From: Microbacterium halotolerans
Lineage (GTDB): Bacteria; Actinomycetota; Actinomycetes; Actinomycetales; Microbacteriaceae
Direction of reading: 5' to 3'
Length of the DNA: 64,000 nt
Assembly: GCF_003569805.1 (NCBI RefSeq)
Contig: NZ_KZ984053.1
Span: 117,243 to 181,242, forward strand
A program made the translations under genes and the position numbers. Under the pieces are notes generated by a model, which had not been told where the DNA came from, did no database searches, and saw only the letters and a program-made list of their open reading frames with translations. How positions within the stretch are numbered: position 1 is the stretch's first letter; each line of letters opens with the position of its first letter. This document shows positions 1-8,554 of this stretch, piece by piece.

Positions 1-1482
1 CGCCCACGGCAGCAGCAGGTGCGCCAGCACGGCAGCGGGAAGTCCCGCAGTGAGCGCAGCGAGGAATGTGGGTGCGAGCGCGTAGGCGATGCCGACGAAC
101 ACCCGCACGCCGGCACGATCCGAGACCCGCGTCGCGGCGAACCAGCCGCCGAGCACGGCCAGCGGGATCGCGAGGATCCACAGCACGATCATCATGAACG
201 AGGGGGCGACCGGCCAGACCGACCCGATCAGTGCCACCAGCGCCGAGAACGGATCGGCTGCCGTCACCTCGTCGAGGCCCAGCGGCCGCTGCCCGTACAG
301 CGCCCCCCGCCACAGCCCGCCGACCGTGTCGCTCAACGGCAGCAGCGCGCCGCCGCCCAGCGCGGGCCACGCGAGGAGCGAGAAGAACGATCCGACGCTC
401 ACGACGAGACCGCCGAGCACGGCCCATGCTCCACCGCCGGAGAAGAACCCGAGATCGTCTTCCCGCACGGGATCGACATGTCCGTCGTCGTAGCGCTCGC
501 GCAGCTGCGCGGCGCTGGCGCGCAGCGGATCGACCTGAGACCATCCACCGGAGCGGAACCGTCGGATCCGCCCGCGCGATCGTGCGATGCCGGCGAAGCG
601 CACGAGCACGGTGAAGGCCGCCGCCCATTCCACGAGCACGCGCCTCGGACGCTTCGCGACGAGGTCGACCATGGTGCGCCACAGCGCGAGGGGAAGCAGC
701 AGAAGCCAGTGCAGCGGCACGGCGAGCGCCGGCGCGTACGCGAACCTGCGGTGCAGCTGCGCCGTCCGCACGGCGTAGGCGCGCCTGATCGCACCGCGAG
801 GCAGATCGCCCTCGCCGCCGGCCGTCACCGCGATGCGCGCCGCGGGGGCGAGAGCGACGCGGCCGCCGGCCAGGCGCGCACGCACGCCGAGGTCGAGGCC
901 TTCGTCCGCACCGCCCAGAGCAGGATCGATGACGAGAGCCTGACGCTGGTCGGCGCGGATCAGCAGGCCCCGGATGTCGGCGCCGAGTACGTCATCGTCC
1001 GTATCGTGCTGACCCTGGTCCATCTCGCCGTTCGCCAGCGGCACCATCCTGCCGAAACGGGTCATGCTGACCCCGAGCGAGACGATCCGCGACGGGTCGT
1101 CCGCGTCGACGAGCTTAGGTGCGGCAATCGCGACGGACGGGCCCCGTTCGAGCGCGCCGGCGAGTGCCGCGACGGCGCCCGGCTCCGGTACCGTGCCCTG
1201 GCTCAGCAGCCAGATCGACCGGTCGGCGGGAATCTTCTCATCGGCGAGCGCCACCGCTGCGGCGAAGCTCGTGCTCTCGGGGGACTTGATGATGTTCGTC
1301 GCGCCGCCGGTGCGCGCGATCTCCTCGAGGTCCTCGATCTTCCCGCAGGCGACGATGGTCACTGCATCGAGCGTGCGGGACTGGGCGCGTGTCGCCTCGA
1401 GTGCACGGCGGAGCTGATCCGCGGCCGTGGCAGGGGATCCGGTCGCGCGCGCGACGACGATGGCGTGAAGAAGAGCCGACAT
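1..1482 (-). CDS. Large family 2 glycosyltransferase, partial (C-terminus outside window)
   Basis: Only the first 494 codons are present; the reading frame stays open through the left edge. Residues 1-225 resemble a GT-A fold glycosyltransferase (nucleotide-sugar domain). Hydrophobic segments follow at about 251-268 and 350-385, so this is a membrane-anchored enzyme of the envelope. Actinobacterial relatives are often about 1000 residues long and sit beside whiB, as here, so a role in cell-wall polysaccharide assembly is likely (inference). At residues 91-100, where an acidic metal-binding motif is expected, the sequence reads WLLSQGTVPE with no aspartate. The ATG at 1482 lies 9 nt after a TAGGCT hexamer, and the frame is closed upstream by a TAG stop. 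Confidence 0.8.
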   Translation of the reverse strand, partial: MSALLHAIVVARATGSPATAADQLRRALEATRAQSRTLDAVTIVACGKIEDLEEIARTGGATNIIKSPESTSFAAAVALADEKIPADRSIWLLSQGTVPEPGAVAALAGALERGPSVAIAAPKLVDADDPSRIVSLGVSMTRFGRMVPLANGEMDQGQHDTDDDVLGADIRGLLIRADQRQALVIDPALGGADEGLDLGVRARLAGGRVALAPAARIAVTAGGEGDLPRGAIRRAYAVRTAQLHRRFAYAPALAVPLHWLLLLPLALWRTMVDLVAKRPRRVLVEWAAAFTVLVRFAGIARSRGRIRRFRSGGWSQVDPLRASAAQLRERYDDGHVDPVREDDLGFFSGGGAWAVLGGLVVSVGSFFSLLAWPALGGGALLPLSDTVGGLWRGALYGQRPLGLDEVTAADPFSALVALIGSVWPVAPSFMMIVLWILAIPLAVLGGWFAATRVSDRAGVRVFVGIAYALAPTFLAALTAGLPAAVLAHLLLPWA

Positions 1483-1491
1483 GACGTCGTC

Positions 1492-1497
1492 AGCCTA
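1492..1497 (-). promoter_or_regulatory. -10 hexamer TAGGCT for the glycosyltransferase
   Basis: TAGGCT on the minus strand ends 9 nt before the ATG at 1482. A start site about 7 nt downstream would leave a leader of only 2-3 nt. No convincing -35 box was seen. Called from position and match to the hexamer recurring in this window. Confidence 0.45.
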
Positions 1498-1558
1498 AGC
1501 GTGCGTACGCCGGATGCTCAGGCGCACGCGCCGGGCGGCGCGCTCGCCGAGCGGATTC

Positions 1559-1879
1559 TCAGCTGGCGCGGCGTTTCAGCTTGCGTCGCTCCCGCTCGGA
1601 CAGGCCTCCCCAGATGCCGAACCGCTCATCGTTCTGCAATGCGTACTCGAGGCACTGCTGACGCACCTCGCACGACGTGCAGACGCGCTTGGCGTCACGG
1701 GTCGAGCCGCCCTTCTCCGGGAAGAACGCCTCGGGGTCGGTCTGCGAGCACAGAGCGTCGGTCTGCCAGGCGAGGGCTCCGTCGTCGTCGGGAGCCGGCT
1801 CACGAACCCCGGGGACGCCGAGATCGACCGGATCGACGAACCAGTCCTCCGGAACTTCGGATCGGTACGAACCTGTCAT
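1559..1879 (-). CDS. whiB: WhiB-family iron-sulfur transcription factor (WhiB/WhmD type)
   Basis: A 106-residue WhiB-like protein. Four cysteines that would bind a 4Fe-4S cluster are at C44, C67, C70 and C76 (C-x2-C-x5-C in the second half). The GIWGG turn is at 88-92, followed by a basic tail (RRKLKRRAS) expected to touch DNA. The segment EAFFPEKGGSTRDAK is typical of the WhiB of Streptomyces and WhmD/WhiB2 of mycobacteria, which control septation and cell division, usually together with the housekeeping sigma factor. Neighbouring manA and a glycosyltransferase match the conserved actinobacterial locus. A strong GGGGGAGG ribosome site precedes the ATG at 1879, and a good promoter lies about 50 bp upstream. 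Confidence 0.95.
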   Translation of the reverse strand: MTGSYRSEVPEDWFVDPVDLGVPGVREPAPDDDGALAWQTDALCSQTDPEAFFPEKGGSTRDAKRVCTSCEVRQQCLEYALQNDERFGIWGGLSERERRKLKRRAS

Positions 1880-1926
1880 AGCGCCTCCCCCTCATGTGCG
1901 CTGCGATGGACGTGTGGACGCAAGTA

Positions 1927-1955
1927 ATTACACCCGTGTCATTCGCGCAGGTCAA
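1927..1955 (-). promoter_or_regulatory. Housekeeping-type promoter of whiB
   Basis: On the minus strand TTGACC (1955-1950) and TGTAAT (1932-1927) are separated by exactly 17 bp. This is the best sigma-70-like promoter in the window. The start site would fall near 1920, giving a leader of about 40 nt that holds the GGGGGAGG ribosome site. Confidence 0.7.
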
Positions 1956-2018
1956 GTCGCTGACCTTAAACCCTCAACCCGCGATTGAGAGTTAATCGGC
2001 ATACCGGCGTGTCGTGCG

Positions 2019-3197
2019 TCACACCCCCGGCTGCGCGACGAAGACCGTGCCGGAGCCGGAGAGATCGAGCAGGTCGTCCGGAGTCGCCAATGCGGCGCGC
2101 CCTGGAGAGAGTACGACCGAGGCGTCGCCCTGTGAGACCGTGACCTCGCCCTCGGTGGCGAGGACGATCCCGACTCCGGCCAGCGCGATCCGCGCGTCCG
2201 CGCCGTCCGACACGCGAGCGCGCATCAGGGAGAAGTCGCTCACGGGCGCGGGGAACAGCTCTACGCCGCGCGAGCTGCCGTTCGCCGACGTCGGCAGCAC
2301 GACGGGAACGGGCCCAGGCGTCGCATCGATGATGCTCATCAGTTCGTCGACGTCGATGTGCTTGGGCGTCAGCCCCCCGCGGAGCACGTTGTCGCTCGCC
2401 GCCATGATCTCGATGCCGAGCCCCGACACGTACGCGTGCAGCAGACCGGCACGCAGGAACATTCCCTCGCCCCTGCGCAGGATGACGTGGTTCATCAGCA
2501 GCGCCACGACGACGCCTGGATCGGACGGATACGCCTGCGCGATGCGTCGCGCATTCGCGAGGGTCGAGGCGAACTCCGTGGAGCGGGCGTCGGCCAACGC
2601 CCGGATGATCCGCTCGACGGTCTCCTGCGCGTCTCCGGAGAGGAGCCATCCGACCGCGGGCTTCAGCGACGCGTCATCCGGGATCCTCGCGATCAGCTCG
2701 TCCGCCGACCCTCCGAGCGATGCCAGCAGCCGTCGGCTGCCCTCGGCGTAGCGCAGCCCACTCAGCGCCTCGAAGCGATCGCTGAGCGCGACGATCATCT
2801 CCGGCTTGTGGTTGTCGTCCGAGTAGTTGCGCACCGCCCCAGGGATGAGCGCCGCCTCTCGGGCGTATCCCTCCTCCGCCTGCGTCTTCGATGGGTGCAC
2901 CTGAATCGACAGCGGCGAAGCGGCGGCGAGGATCTTCAGCAGATACGGCAGTCGCCCGTCGAGGCCGTGTTCCTCGCCCTGCTGTGCCGTCCAGGCGTCG
3001 AGCGGGGTGCCGTCGTCGAGTTCGGCGGGGTCGGAGGGATGATCGCCGAACCACACCTCGGCCTCCGGACCGGCCGTCGCCGGCCTGCCCTCGAGTTCGG
3101 CGATCAGGGTCCGCGAGCCCCACGCGTAGTCACGCGGGGCGTTCGTCAGAGTCGTCAGCACGTGCGCCAGGATATATCTGCAGGGGCGGCGCGTCAC
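2019..3197 (-). CDS. manA: Mannose-6-phosphate isomerase, class I
   Basis: Interconverts fructose 6-phosphate and mannose 6-phosphate in the cytosol, feeding GDP-mannose and mannosylated envelope glycans. Zinc ligands of type I isomerases are visible: Q99 and H101 in SIQVHPSK, E133 in HKPEM, and the histidine of LLHAYVSG. The N-terminal PRDYAWGS block is typical. The 392-residue length is normal. The start is uncertain: GTG at 3197 has an AGGAG site 8 nt upstream but adds MTRRPCRYILAH, which homologs lack. GTG at 3161 gives the usual N-terminus but has no ribosome site, only a TATATC hexamer 9 nt upstream. Divergent from the O-antigen ligase genes. Confidence 0.93.
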   Translation of the reverse strand: MTRRPCRYILAHVLTTLTNAPRDYAWGSRTLIAELEGRPATAGPEAEVWFGDHPSDPAELDDGTPLDAWTAQQGEEHGLDGRLPYLLKILAAASPLSIQVHPSKTQAEEGYAREAALIPGAVRNYSDDNHKPEMIVALSDRFEALSGLRYAEGSRRLLASLGGSADELIARIPDDASLKPAVGWLLSGDAQETVERIIRALADARSTEFASTLANARRIAQAYPSDPGVVVALLMNHVILRRGEGMFLRAGLLHAYVSGLGIEIMAASDNVLRGGLTPKHIDVDELMSIIDATPGPVPVVLPTSANGSSRGVELFPAPVSDFSLMRARVSDGADARIALAGVGIVLATEGEVTVSQGDASVVLSPGRAALATPDDLLDLSGSGTVFVAQPGV

Positions 3198-3225
3198 ACT
3201 CGGAGCTCCTGAAAACTCCGCGCGC

Positions 3226-3231
3226 TACGCT
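3226..3231 (+). promoter_or_regulatory. Possible -10 hexamer TACGCT for the ligase pair
   Basis: TACGCT ends 10 nt before the ATG at 3242, so any transcript would have a leader of about 3-4 nt. No clear -35 box or ribosome site was seen in the short divergent gap with manA. Confidence 0.35.
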
Positions 3232-3241
3232 GAAGCACACG

Positions 3242-4699
3242 ATGGCCCAGCTCACGCGTCACCAGATCGCGCCGGTACCGACCGCCCCGGCCAGAGAGGC
3301 CACGGGGCGGATCGCACTGCGGGCGCTCACCGTCCTCCTGTTCTTCTCCGCATTCGCGCACACGGCGCTGTGGAACCTGTTCAACGTCGGGTCGCTCACC
3401 GTGCTCGCCGTGCTCGGCCTCGCGACGCTCGCCGTGTGGATTCCGCTCATCGCGCGCCCCGAGCGCCCCGACGGCTCCGACCAGCGGGTGCACGTCGCTC
3501 CGCTGGCGTGGCGACGGCTGCCGTGGGCCACGCTGGCGTACATCGTCCTCGCCGGAGCGTCCATCGCGTGGTCGCAGTGGCCTGGCGCGTCGGCCCAGAC
3601 GTGGGGACTGCTGATCGGCACCACCGTCCCCGCCCTGTTCGTCGCACACGTGCTGACCTGGAGCGAGCTGCTGCGCACGATCGAGCTCGCGCTGAAGTGG
3701 GTCGTCGGACTTTCGGTGCTGTTCGAGCTGTGGGCTGCGTTGATCGTGCGCGGTCCTGTGGCTCCCAACTTCATCGAGATGCCCGAAGATCCGGACCCGC
3801 AGATCTATTGGACGCGCGGCGATCTGTTCGATCTCGACGCACGCGTTCAGGGCATCGTCGGCAACGCGAACGTGCTCAGCATCGTCTGCCTGATCGCGAT
3901 CATCCTGGTCGCCGTGCGCCTCGCAGCGCGTCAGCGGCATCGCCCCCTGCAGGCCGCATGGCTCGTCGTGGCCGCAGCGCTGTATCTGCGCGCCGACTCC
4001 GCCACGGGCCATGTCGCCTTCGCAGTCGCGGTCGCCGTCGCCGTCGCCGCGCTCCTGATGCGGCGCATCACGACTCGCACAGGTCGCACCAGACTGTACG
4101 CGCTGGTCTTCGGCGCGACAGCGGCGGCGATCATCGCCGTCGTCCTGCTGTGGGACAGGGTCACCGACATCCTCGGCCGCAGCGACGGTCTCAGCGGCCG
4201 CGACGATATCTGGGCCGACGTCATCGAGCGCGCGAGCGCGCATCCGGTGTTCGGGAACGGCTTCGCGACCCCGTGGGTGCCGTGGGACGACGCGTTCCGA
4301 GGTTGGATCGTCGACCACGACCTCACGGTGTTCCACGCGCACAACATGTGGATCGACGTATTCCTTCAGCTCGGCTTCGTCGGCGTGGCCGTCGCTCTGG
4401 TCGTCTTCGCGGCCGCCGCGTGGCGGGCGTGGTTCTTCGCCGTCGACAGGCCGAGGTGGGACCTCGAAGCGAACCGGCCGTACACAGCGCTGTCGCTCGC
4501 GCCGCTGCTCATCATGGCCGTCCTGCTCACGCAGGGCCTGACCGAATCCGGCCCGCTGATGCTGTGGGGCTGGATGCTCATGGTGAGCCTGACGTTCCGC
4601 ATCAAACTGGCGCCCGTCGTCGGCATCGGCGCGGCAGAGTCGCCGCGGGGCGTGCCGTCGTACGCTTCACCGACCGTCCTCGGCACCGCTCCGCGATGA
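3242..4699 (+). CDS. O-antigen ligase / Wzy-type polymerase family membrane protein 1
   Basis: A 485-residue polytopic membrane protein with about ten hydrophobic segments and a long extracytoplasmic loop. The loop carries the family hallmarks SGRDD (about 318-322) and FHAHN (H365, H367), the arginine- and histidine-bearing region that handles lipid-linked glycans in WaaL/Wzy enzymes. It probably polymerises or transfers a lipid-linked glycan at the outer face of the membrane (family knowledge; substrate unknown). The start ATG at 3242 is the first before the membrane segments. The stop overlaps the next start by 4 bp (ATGA), so the two ligases are translationally coupled. Confidence 0.85.
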   Translation: MAQLTRHQIAPVPTAPAREATGRIALRALTVLLFFSAFAHTALWNLFNVGSLTVLAVLGLATLAVWIPLIARPERPDGSDQRVHVAPLAWRRLPWATLAYIVLAGASIAWSQWPGASAQTWGLLIGTTVPALFVAHVLTWSELLRTIELALKWVVGLSVLFELWAALIVRGPVAPNFIEMPEDPDPQIYWTRGDLFDLDARVQGIVGNANVLSIVCLIAIILVAVRLAARQRHRPLQAAWLVVAAALYLRADSATGHVAFAVAVAVAVAALLMRRITTRTGRTRLYALVFGATAAAIIAVVLLWDRVTDILGRSDGLSGRDDIWADVIERASAHPVFGNGFATPWVPWDDAFRGWIVDHDLTVFHAHNMWIDVFLQLGFVGVAVALVVFAAAAWRAWFFAVDRPRWDLEANRPYTALSLAPLLIMAVLLTQGLTESGPLMLWGWMLMVSLTFRIKLAPVVGIGAAESPRGVPSYASPTVLGTAPR

Positions 4700-6009
4700 T
4701 CCGCCTGCTGCGCGCTCGACTGATCGACCTGCTGGGTTCGGCGGACTTCGCGCGTGTGTATACGCTCACCGCCCTCGGTACCGCGCTGGCGGGCTTCGCC
4801 ATCAAGCACATCGCATCCGCCTGGACGCTGTACTCCATGATGGCCGGCCTGGCCGTCGTCGGCGCCGCCATGCTGTGGGTGCGCCGGCGCGAACTGACCC
4901 TGATCGGGTTCGCCCCGACGATGCTGCTCGGCTTCGTCCTGTGGGCACTGGTCAGCGTGGCGTGGGCGTTCGACAGGTGGGAGTCGTTCACCGGATGGCT
5001 GGAACTGCTCTGCTACGCCTTCGTCGCGGTCACGATCGCCCAGGTGCGAGACACCATGCAGATCGTGCGCGCCCTCGGCGACGTGCTCCGCGCTCTGCTC
5101 GGCCTGTCGATCGCGCTCGAAGTGCTGGTCGGCATCCTGCTGGACACGTCCTTCCCGCAGCTGGCGATGCCGGGCGACATCGCCTTCCTCGGTCCGATCC
5201 AGGGCGTGTTCGGCACCCGCAACATGCTCGCCTTCGTGGCGATGATCGCGATCGCGACGTTCTTCGTGGAGTGGCGCCTGCGCGCGGTCGCTAAGGGCGT
5301 CGCCGTGGGATCGCTCGTCCTGGCCGGCGTGTCAGCCGCTCTGTCCGCCTCGCCGACCGCACTCGTTCTCGCCTGTGCACTGGCAGTCGCACTGTCGGTC
5401 CTGCTCCTCATCCGGCGCGCGGAACCGAGGAATCGGCTCGACGTGCACCGCGCTCTCGGCATCGGCGTCGTACTGCTCGGCGCGGTCGCGTATCTGTTCC
5501 GCGAGCGCATCTTCGAGACAGTCAACGCCGCCACTGCCCTCGCCAACCGATCCGCGATGTGGAGCGAGGTGCTGCGCTGGGTGGAGCGCCGCGCGATCCA
5601 GGGCTGGGGCTGGTACGGCGACTGGCTGGACGAGCCCTTCCCCTTCCGCACCATCAACTTCCTGATGGGAGCACCGCACGAGTCGGCGCTGAACGCATAT
5701 CTCGACGTCACGCTGCAACTGGGCGCGGTCGGGCTCATCCTGTTCGGCGGCATGTGCGCGCTCGCGTTCGCTCGCAGCTGGGTGATGGCCAGCGAGCGGC
5801 GCTCCGACGTGTACCTGTGGATGCCGCTGATGCTCACCGTCATCCTGGTGACATCTCTCGCCGAATCGTTCACGCTGGAGGGCCCCGGGTGGCTGCTGCT
5901 GGTGCTGTGCATCGTGACGGCGGGGCAGGCCAGGTCGTGGCGCACGCTGATCCTCGACAGGCAGGACATGCCTGAGCCCCTCCCGCCGGACGACCGGCAC
6001 TCCGGGTGA
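4696..6009 (+). CDS. O-antigen ligase / Wzy-type polymerase family membrane protein 2
   Basis: A 437-residue polytopic membrane protein of the same family as its upstream neighbour but clearly divergent. The long loop contains ANRSAMW and GAPHESALNAYL, in place of SGRDD and FHAHN of the first copy. It starts at an ATG overlapping the upstream TGA (4-bp ATGA). Two such proteins in tandem suggest two linked steps, for example polymerisation and ligation, or two polymers (inference). The following family 2 glycosyltransferase on the same strand supports a role in surface glycan assembly. Confidence 0.82.
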   Translation: MIRLLRARLIDLLGSADFARVYTLTALGTALAGFAIKHIASAWTLYSMMAGLAVVGAAMLWVRRRELTLIGFAPTMLLGFVLWALVSVAWAFDRWESFTGWLELLCYAFVAVTIAQVRDTMQIVRALGDVLRALLGLSIALEVLVGILLDTSFPQLAMPGDIAFLGPIQGVFGTRNMLAFVAMIAIATFFVEWRLRAVAKGVAVGSLVLAGVSAALSASPTALVLACALAVALSVLLLIRRAEPRNRLDVHRALGIGVVLLGAVAYLFRERIFETVNAATALANRSAMWSEVLRWVERRAIQGWGWYGDWLDEPFPFRTINFLMGAPHESALNAYLDVTLQLGAVGLILFGGMCALAFARSWVMASERRSDVYLWMPLMLTVILVTSLAESFTLEGPGWLLLVLCIVTAGQARSWRTLILDRQDMPEPLPPDDRHSG

Positions 6010-6035
6010 CTCAGCGATGCCACACGCTCAGCGAT

Positions 6036-6041
6036 TAGGCT
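6036..6041 (+). promoter_or_regulatory. Possible -10 hexamer TAGGCT before the glycosyltransferase
   Basis: TAGGCT sits in the 150-bp gap after the second ligase. The start site would be near 6048, leaving a leader of about 40 nt to the GTG at 6088 or 112 nt to the ATG at 6160. Confidence 0.4.
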
Positions 6042-6159
6042 CGAACCGCCCGACCTTCCGAACCGGCGCACCGGCAGAGGCTGTCTCGTGACTACGGTGC
6101 GGCAATCGACCGCCTCGCCGGGGGAGCAAGTCGTGGCGCGAGAGCTTCGAGGAACTGAA

Positions 6160-7152
6160 ATGACCGCACACAGCGAAAGAGCACACCGAGTGAGTGAGAC
6201 CTTCGACCCCGCCAGCGCCACGATCGCCGTCGTCACGTTCAACCGCTCGACCCTGCTGGCACGCCTGCTCGAATCGATCGGCCGGATGGACCCGAAGCCC
6301 GGCCGTGTCATCGTGATAGACAACGCCTCCGGCGACGACACCGGCGAGGTCGTGAAGAGCTTCTCCGACACGATCGGCACTGAGCTCGTCTACCGCAGGC
6401 TCGAGGAGAACACCGGCGGCTCCGGCGGCTTCAGCGAGGGCGTGCGCGTGGCCTACGAACTGGGCAGCGAGTGGATGTGGCTGATGGACGACGACGTCGA
6501 AGTGCTTCCGGACGGGCTGTCCCGGATGGGCGCATGGGCGCCGCGGTACAAGAGCATCCAGGGGCGCAGGTACGACTACGACGGCAGCGAGTTCTACTGG
6601 CAGTACCGGGTGTCGGTGCCGCTCGGCATCCCGATTCCGTTCGCGCCGGCCGCGTTCGACGCACGCGGCTACCGCCCGATGAACTCCGGCTGCTTCGAGG
6701 GCATGTTCATCCACCGCTCGGTCGTCGAGAAGATCGGTCTGCCCGACCCGCGGTTCTTCATCTACTGGGACGACACCGTGTACGGCTGGCTCGCCTCGCG
6801 CCAGACTCGCAGCGTGATCGTGAACGAGTTCGTGCTGCGCCGCACCCGCGAGATCAAACAGTGGGACATGGGGCGGCGGCATCTGAACGCCTCGAGCGAC
6901 ATGTATCGGTACTACATCATGCGCAATCGCGGCATCATGAAGCACTACTACGCCGCGCACGGCAAGTACTCTCCCGTCTACTTCGCCATCGGCACCGCAG
7001 CGACGTTCGTGAAGGAGCTCATCCGAGTCACGATGGTCGAGCGCGGGATCACGAGGAAGGGGATCGCCAACCTGTGGCGCGGTATGCGCGACGGGCGCAG
7101 GATCGCCCGAGACGAGACCTTCGAGGTGATGGCACCGCTTACAGCGCGGTGA
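6160..7152 (+). CDS. Family 2 glycosyltransferase (GlfT1/rhamnosyltransferase-like)
   Basis: Cytoplasmic GT-A enzyme of about 331 residues. Near the N-terminus are IAVVTFNRSTLL and VIDNASGDDT, followed by ENTGGSGGF and the metal-binding WLMDDDVE. A later IYWDDTVYGW segment matches the acceptor-base region of galactofuranosyl/rhamnosyl-transferase-like proteins. It probably adds a sugar to a lipid-linked wall polymer; donor and acceptor cannot be told. I chose ATG at 6160 because CGAGGAACTGAA gives a ribosome site 6 nt upstream. An in-frame GTG at 6088 would add 24 residues that do not look conserved. Confidence 0.85.
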   Translation: MTAHSERAHRVSETFDPASATIAVVTFNRSTLLARLLESIGRMDPKPGRVIVIDNASGDDTGEVVKSFSDTIGTELVYRRLEENTGGSGGFSEGVRVAYELGSEWMWLMDDDVEVLPDGLSRMGAWAPRYKSIQGRRYDYDGSEFYWQYRVSVPLGIPIPFAPAAFDARGYRPMNSGCFEGMFIHRSVVEKIGLPDPRFFIYWDDTVYGWLASRQTRSVIVNEFVLRRTREIKQWDMGRRHLNASSDMYRYYIMRNRGIMKHYYAAHGKYSPVYFAIGTAATFVKELIRVTMVERGITRKGIANLWRGMRDGRRIARDETFEVMAPLTAR

Positions 7153-7158
7153 CCGCGC

Positions 7159-8394
7159 TCAGCGGCGGTTCAGCGCGGCGTTGACGACGGCGGCGGCGAG
7201 CACGATCGCCGCCGCCGCCAACGGGAGCCCGAGCGCCGGCGTCGTGCCTGTCCGCTCTGAGACCTCTCCGGCGACGGCCGCTCCGATCGACTGGCCGACG
7301 ATCAGGCTCGAGCCGATCATGGTCATCACGGTGGCAGAGCGCCCCGCCGGGGCATGGGCCGCCCCGAAGCTGTAGATCGTCACGAGCACGGGACCGACGC
7401 CGAGGCCGACCAGGCCGAATGCCACCGCCATCGCCGGGAGATCGTCTGCGCTCCACACCAGCAGGCTGCCCGCAGCCATCACCGCGGCGAAGACGACGAG
7501 CCTCCAGCGCGGAGCGAACCAGGTCGGCATGATCGACACCGCGAGGGCGAGTGCCGCGGAGCCGACGCCCATGATGCCGTAGAGCATCCCGGCGCTCTCG
7601 CCGGAGCCGAGATCGGTCATGAAGGCCGTCAGCGCCGTCATGCTCGAACCGAAGAAAGCGCCGACACCGAGCATGCCGCCGACGACGACGACGATCCGGA
7701 TGGCGAACAGCTCGCGTACGGAAGACGCAGGGCGACCGTCCGCTCCGCGTCCTTCGCCCTCCCTGCGCCCCGTCGGGTGCAGCGCGAACGCGATCACGAA
7801 CACGACCGTGAGCACCGCCGCAGCGACGAGCGGCGCCCACGGCGCAAGGCCTGCTGCCAGCACGCCGACGACGAAGGGGCCGAACACGAAGACGGTCTCA
7901 TCCGCCGCCGATTCGTAGGACATCGTCGACGACACCGTGCGCGAACGGCGATCAGGGCGGATCCGACGGTCGATCACGCCGACGAGCCGCGCTCGGGACA
8001 TCGGCGCCACCTGAGGCGCCGTCGCTCCGATCCCCGCAGCGGTGGCGATCACCCACATGAGGTGCGCGTCGCTGTAGACGATGAGCACGAACGCGATCAT
8101 CAGCGTCGCATGGGCGATCGCCGCGGCCGTCAGCACTCGCCGCTGCCCGAAGCGATCGGCCGCCGCGCCGAGCAGCGCACCGCAGCAGGCTGTCCCCACT
8201 CCGACGGCCGCAGACGAGAGCCCGCCTGCCGAGATCGATTCACGCGCAGACGAGACGATCGTGAGCACGCCGACGATCATCATCGCGTACGGCAGCCGCG
8301 CGACGAACGCGACGACGAAGTACGGCAGGCCGACGGCCTGCAGCAGGGATGGAGCCGGATCGACGTCAGGCTCTGTGCGCACGGCACCGGTCAT
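7159..8394 (-). CDS. MFS transporter
   Basis: A 411-residue protein with about twelve hydrophobic segments and the loop 2-3 motif GAAADRFGQRR typical of the major facilitator superfamily. The middle loop (GRREGEGRGADGR) is basic and hydrophilic. It is probably a proton-coupled exporter of small molecules (family inference; substrate unknown). The start ATG at 8394 has a GGAGG site 7 nt upstream. It is divergent from the SahH-like operon, and the shared 160-bp gap contains a perfect 17-bp palindrome that may be an operator for one or both directions. Confidence 0.85.
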   Translation of the reverse strand: MTGAVRTEPDVDPAPSLLQAVGLPYFVVAFVARLPYAMMIVGVLTIVSSARESISAGGLSSAAVGVGTACCGALLGAAADRFGQRRVLTAAAIAHATLMIAFVLIVYSDAHLMWVIATAAGIGATAPQVAPMSRARLVGVIDRRIRPDRRSRTVSSTMSYESAADETVFVFGPFVVGVLAAGLAPWAPLVAAAVLTVVFVIAFALHPTGRREGEGRGADGRPASSVRELFAIRIVVVVGGMLGVGAFFGSSMTALTAFMTDLGSGESAGMLYGIMGVGSAALALAVSIMPTWFAPRWRLVVFAAVMAAGSLLVWSADDLPAMAVAFGLVGLGVGPVLVTIYSFGAAHAPAGRSATVMTMIGSSLIVGQSIGAAVAGEVSERTGTTPALGLPLAAAAIVLAAAVVNAALNRR

Positions 8395-8488
8395 GGGCTG
8401 CCTCCATGGTGGGTGCCGCCGTTGCCGCAGCGCGGCCGGTAGATGCACGACTCGAGTTCGCACCCGGCGACGACCGGACACAGCCTCC

Positions 8489-8498
8489 AGCCTAGTAT
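8489..8498. promoter_or_regulatory. Overlapping divergent -10 hexamers
   Basis: The minus strand reads TAGGCT at 8494-8489 (toward the MFS gene) and the plus strand reads TAGTAT at 8493-8498 (toward the SahH-like gene). The two hexamers overlap by two bases, so the two promoters would be almost back to back. Confidence 0.4.
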
Positions 8499-8504
8499 CG
8501 GGTC

Positions 8505-8521
8505 CTGGGTACCGTACCCAG
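8505..8521. promoter_or_regulatory. Perfect 17-bp palindrome, likely operator
   Basis: CTGGGTAC-C-GTACCCAG is a perfect inverted repeat with 8-bp arms and one central base. It lies at the expected start site of the rightward TAGTAT promoter and in the -35/spacer area of the leftward TAGGCT promoter. This is where a repressor could control both. No regulator gene is adjacent. Confidence 0.6.
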
Positions 8522-8554
8522 CGAGATTCCGGTCGCGTTTGGCACGATGGCCTG

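Noticed and set aside
19..1881. Long plus-strand open frame of 620 codons antisense to the glycosyltransferase and whiB
   Set aside because: Composition is Arg/Ala/Gly-rich shadow coding of high-GC DNA, and the minus strand encodes a clear WhiB and glycosyltransferase.
3194..4342. Minus-strand frame of 382 codons antisense to the first O-antigen ligase
   Set aside because: The plus strand has a membrane protein with family motifs and ATGA coupling; the antisense translation is low-complexity and Arg/His/Asp-rich.
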